Source of the DNA: JANMDU01 sp031376455
Lineage (GTDB): Bacteria > Pseudomonadota > Gammaproteobacteria > Burkholderiales > Burkholderiaceae_C
Assembly: GCA_031376455.1 (NCBI GenBank)
Contig: JANMDU010000085.1
Location: 1 to 26,240 of the forward strand
Reading direction: 5' to 3'
Length of the DNA stretch: 26,240 bases
Positions 23,741 to 26,240 of this stretch are shown here, in pieces. Each line of letters begins with the position of its first letter. Position 1 is the stretch's first letter. Both the position numbers and the translations under genes were made by a program. Below the pieces are notes generated by a model. It was not told the DNA's origin. It worked only from the letters and a program-made list of their open reading frames with translations, and searched no databases.

Positions 23741-24886
23741 ATGAGAAATATGTTGCGTATTTTGTGTTTTGGTCGCTTTTTTGATGACATTCCAGGTGGC
23801 ATGCAAACACATGTTGACCATCTGTTTCGCGCGATGAAGGGGCATGTTGACTACGTACATCTCGTGCCCAGCCGTGATTCAACTGGCTTTGAAGGCGAAC
23901 TGCACAGCTTCCCGCTGATTCGCACGCCGAGTTGGAACGTGGATGGCTCGCTGGCGTTGTCGCCAAAATTGATCGCCCGCGCCCGCCAGCTGCATAAAGA
24001 AAAACCGTTTGACTTAGTGCATCTGCACATGCCTGATCCGATGTCGCATCTTGCATCTTGGGCTATTCCCAGTCACGTCCCGCGCATCATCACTTGGCAT
24101 GCAGACATTATTCGCCAAAAGCTGCTTCTCTTGGGCTATCGACCTTTCCAAAACGCCGCGCTGCGCAATGCAAAAGGCATCATTGCAGCCACACCGGCAC
24201 ACATCAAAAGCTCAATGGAATTGGTTGCGCCGCATCTGAAAGATAAGTTGCATGTGATTCCGTTTGGTTTCGATTTGGCGCACTATGCGCAGCCGCTCGC
24301 GCTAGCGGATCAGCTTCGAAAGCGCTACAGCGGAAATATGATCTTCGCTCTTGGCCGCCATGTGCATTACAAAGGCTTTGATGTGTTGATCAAGGCCATG
24401 GTGCAGTTGCCGCCCGATGCACAGCTCGTCATTGGTGGTGAGGGGCCTTTAACGGATGAATGGAAAGCTCTGGCGGCACTTAGCCCAGCGGCAACACGCA
24501 TTCATTTCGTGGGCAAGATAACAGACGCTGACTTACCGGCTTATTTCCAAGCCTGCGATGTATTTTGTTTGCCCGCAGTGAATCAAGCCGAAGCCTTTGG
24601 TATCGTGCAAGTGGAAGCATTTGCTTGCGCTAAGCCCGTAGTCAGCACCAAGCTCAACAACGGTGTGGATTTTGTGAACCAAGATGGGATCACGGGGCTT
24701 ACGGCGATGCCAGGCAGTGTGGATGAACTAGCCGTCGCCTTGAATCGCTTGCTTGCCGATCCTGCACTGCGCCAGAAGCTTGGGGCGCAGGCTTTGCAGC
24801 GCGCGCGACAAGAATTTTCTCTTGAGGCTCTGCGCAGCAAGACGCTGGCCGTGTACCGTCAAGCTGCCCGGCAAGCTGTGCGATGA
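23741..24886 (+). CDS. GT4 family glycosyltransferase
   Basis: This is a 381-residue retaining glycosyltransferase of GT-B fold. GGMQTHVDHL (19-28) is the N-terminal glycine loop and WHADI lies at 119-123. FALGRHVHYKGFDVLI begins the donor half. Glu284 and Glu292 in EAFGIVQVE form the ExxxxxxxE motif that binds the nucleotide-sugar. No membrane helix or signal peptide is seen, so it acts at the cytoplasmic face. AGAGGTG at 23727-23733 is a strong ribosome site 7 bases before the ATG; the in-frame ATG at 23750 is less likely. It is divergent from the MarR-type gene and overlaps the SDR downstream as ATGA. Mannose is a candidate donor because of manC, without proof. Confidence 0.92.
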   Translation: MRNMLRILCFGRFFDDIPGGMQTHVDHLFRAMKGHVDYVHLVPSRDSTGFEGELHSFPLIRTPSWNVDGSLALSPKLIARARQLHKEKPFDLVHLHMPDPMSHLASWAIPSHVPRIITWHADIIRQKLLLLGYRPFQNAALRNAKGIIAATPAHIKSSMELVAPHLKDKLHVIPFGFDLAHYAQPLALADQLRKRYSGNMIFALGRHVHYKGFDVLIKAMVQLPPDAQLVIGGEGPLTDEWKALAALSPAATRIHFVGKITDADLPAYFQACDVFCLPAVNQAEAFGIVQVEAFACAKPVVSTKLNNGVDFVNQDGITGLTAMPGSVDELAVALNRLLADPALRQKLGAQALQRARQEFSLEALRSKTLAVYRQAARQAVR

Positions 24887-25869
24887 AGGTGCTAGTTACC
24901 GGAAGCAACGGCTTTGTAGGGCAAGCGCTCTTCAAGCATCTTGCTGATCTCAAACATCAAGTGTGGGCACAGGTGAGAAACAACCAATCACTATCAATAA
25001 GTGAGCGCTCTGCGCAATATATACGCCGGCTAGAGGCCGATTTCTCTCATATTCCTGCTGAAAAATTGCGATTGGAGATAATTGAGGCTGTGGTGCATTG
25101 CGCGGCGCGGGTGCATCAGGTGCGCGAGAGCTCGGGTGATCCACTTGCTGCGTATCGCGCCGTCAACACCGCTGCGACGCTGGCTTTGGCGCAGGCTGCA
25201 GCTGATGCTGGCGTGCGGCGATTTGTGTTTTTAAGCTCGGTCAAAGTCAATGGTGAATTCACACAACGTGGGCAGCCTTTCGTATCGAACGAAGCCGCTC
25301 CGCAAGACCCGTATGGCATCAGCAAATGGGAGGCTGAGCTTGGTTTGAAAGAGATCGCAGCGAAGACGGGGATGGAAGTGGTAATTATTCGTCCACCACT
25401 CGTCTATGGCCCGGGCGTGAAGGCGAATTTTCGGGCGATGATGCGCACACTGCATCGTGGCATTCCGTTGCCCTTTGGTGCGATCCACAATCAGCGCAGC
25501 TTGGTGGCTTTGCCGAATTTGGTGGATTTCATCGCGCTGTGTTTGACCCATCCGCAGGCTGCGAATCAAACATTCATGATCAGTGATCAACAGGACGTGA
25601 GCACCACCGAGCTGCTGCGGGGCATAGGCAAAGCTTTGAATCGCCCTGCCCGCCTGCTGCCCGTGCCGCATGGCTTGCTGCAGCTGAGCCTGAAAGCCAT
25701 TGGCAAAGGCGGCGTAGCACAGCGATTGCTGGGCGATTTGATGGTGGATTCAACGCCTGCTATGAGCTTGCTGGGCTGGAAGCCACCCGTCACGCTACAG
25801 CAAGGCTTGCAGCTCACAGCGGATCATTTTCTCCTTCAAGAAAAATCCAAAGCAGTGGCCAAAGCCTGA
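24883..25869 (+). CDS. SDR nucleotide-sugar reductase/epimerase, WbpV/WreQ-like
   Basis: This 328-residue extended SDR has TGSNGFVG (6-13), HCAARVHQV (72-80) and FLSSVKVNGE (116-125). Its catalytic residues are Ser119, Tyr144 and Lys148 (YGISK), and RPPLVYGPGVKANF follows. Proteins of this kind in O-antigen loci reduce or epimerise C4 of UDP-2-acetamido-2,6-dideoxy-4-hexulose (WbpV, WreQ and relatives). That would fit the WbpM-type dehydratase and the phosphoglycosyl transferase at 10251-12765. The gene overlaps GT4 by 4 bases, indicating a shared transcript. A general UDP-glucose 4-epimerase annotation is also possible. No dehydrogenase Cys or membrane segment is seen. Confidence 0.85.
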   Translation: MKVLVTGSNGFVGQALFKHLADLKHQVWAQVRNNQSLSISERSAQYIRRLEADFSHIPAEKLRLEIIEAVVHCAARVHQVRESSGDPLAAYRAVNTAATLALAQAAADAGVRRFVFLSSVKVNGEFTQRGQPFVSNEAAPQDPYGISKWEAELGLKEIAAKTGMEVVIIRPPLVYGPGVKANFRAMMRTLHRGIPLPFGAIHNQRSLVALPNLVDFIALCLTHPQAANQTFMISDQQDVSTTELLRGIGKALNRPARLLPVPHGLLQLSLKAIGKGGVAQRLLGDLMVDSTPAMSLLGWKPPVTLQQGLQLTADHFLLQEKSKAVAKA

Positions 25870-25945
25870 GCCGCGCTGGCCTTGAGGCTTTAAAATCGAA
25901 AGCTTTGCTGCGCTGTGTGGCATGCCCTTCGCACGATCTAAGATC

Positions 25946-26240
25946 ATGAGCCACGACAACAATACGACCCAGACAAGCCCAACTCTTGACGAGAATCAAC
26001 TCATTGCTGAGCGCCGAAGCAAGCTTAGCCACATACGCAGTCAAGGCATCGCCTTCCCAAATCATTTCAAGCCGCAACACAAAGCGTTTGATTTGCATGC
26101 AGCGTACGACAAGCAAGAGATGCCGAGCATGGCAGAGGCGACAATCCCCGTCACCATCGCCGGCCGCATGATGCTCAAGCGCGTGATGGGCAAGGCCAGC
26201 TTTGCCACAGTGCAAGATGGCTCAAGCTCCGTGGTGAGCG
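25946..26240 (+). CDS. lysS: Lysyl-tRNA synthetase, 5' part only
   Basis: The window ends 98 codons into this gene. The visible N-terminus includes ENQLIAERRSKL, GIAFPNHF and VTIAGRMMLKRVMGKASFATVQDGSS. This is the start of the OB-fold anticodon-binding domain of class II lysyl-tRNA synthetase. The catalytic domain lies beyond the window. The ATG at 25946 is the first in frame. Upstream, 76 bases separate it from the SDR gene and show no clear terminator or promoter. It marks the right border of the polysaccharide island with a housekeeping gene. Confidence 0.93.
   Translation, partial: MSHDNNTTQTSPTLDENQLIAERRSKLSHIRSQGIAFPNHFKPQHKAFDLHAAYDKQEMPSMAEATIPVTIAGRMMLKRVMGKASFATVQDGSSSVVS

Noticed and set aside
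23469..24056. 195-residue open frame on the minus strand across the MarR and GT4 genes
   Set aside because: It shadows two well-supported genes, its composition is low in protein character and it shows no family motif.
10251..25869. Recent insertion by a mobile element
   Set aside because: The region looks like an island and its middle seems more AT-rich by eye, but I found no transposase, integrase, attachment repeats or gene fragments at its edges.

Overview
The window reads as a chromosomal segment from a betaproteobacterium of the order Burkholderiales, probably Comamonadaceae-like with moderate GC content. This rests on recognisable protein families (TrpS of about 400 residues, YciO/M50/TrpS gene order, trpFBA-accD, an EPS-associated MarR-type regulator) and is an inference, not a database match.

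Positions 1-9525 are mostly housekeeping. A truncated YciO/Sua5-like gene, an M50 metalloprotease and trpS lie on the + strand. They are followed by a convergent response regulator/histidine kinase pair and a minus-strand tRNA-Ser(GGA) with a clear terminator. A compact + strand run then follows: serC, trpF, trpB, trpA and accD, with a LON-domain gene (9546-10178) at its end and a long terminator-like hairpin after it (10192-10236). serC beside trpFBA is notable because serine is the co-substrate of TrpB.

Positions 10251-25869 form a surface-polysaccharide island. On the + strand are a small monotopic phosphoglycosyl transferase, a WbpM/CapD-type membrane 4,6-dehydratase and two tandem paralogous GT2 glycosyltransferases. 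Facing them is a nine-gene minus-strand operon, read from 23704 down to 15191: MarR-like EPS regulator, manC, glucose-1-phosphate cytidylyltransferase (rfbF), CDP-glucose 4,6-dehydratase (rfbG), RfbC-like 3,5-epimerase, TylC3-like C-methyltransferase, SDR reductase, CmcI-family putative O-methyltransferase and a flippase. Its genes overlap or lie within a few bases of each other. Divergent from the operon is a + strand GT4 glycosyltransferase coupled to an SDR of the WbpV/WreQ kind. lysS begins at the right edge.

The most interesting reading is that the minus operon builds a branched CDP-6-deoxy-3-C-methyl sugar. The ordered enzymes (cytidylyltransferase, 4,6-dehydratase, 3,5-epimerase, C-methyltransferase, ketoreductase, O-methyltransferase) match step for step what is needed for CDP-vinelose (6-deoxy-3-C-methyl-2-O-methyl-L-talose). 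That nucleotide sugar is known chemically from Azotobacter vinelandii, and I do not know of an assigned gene set for it. The flanking + strand genes look like a separate QuiNAc/FucNAc-type initiation module. No Wzy polymerase, ABC exporter or ligase is visible, so the locus is not self-sufficient in this window. No insertion sequence, integrase, CRISPR array or rRNA was seen, and no gene-free stretch exceeds 300 bases.
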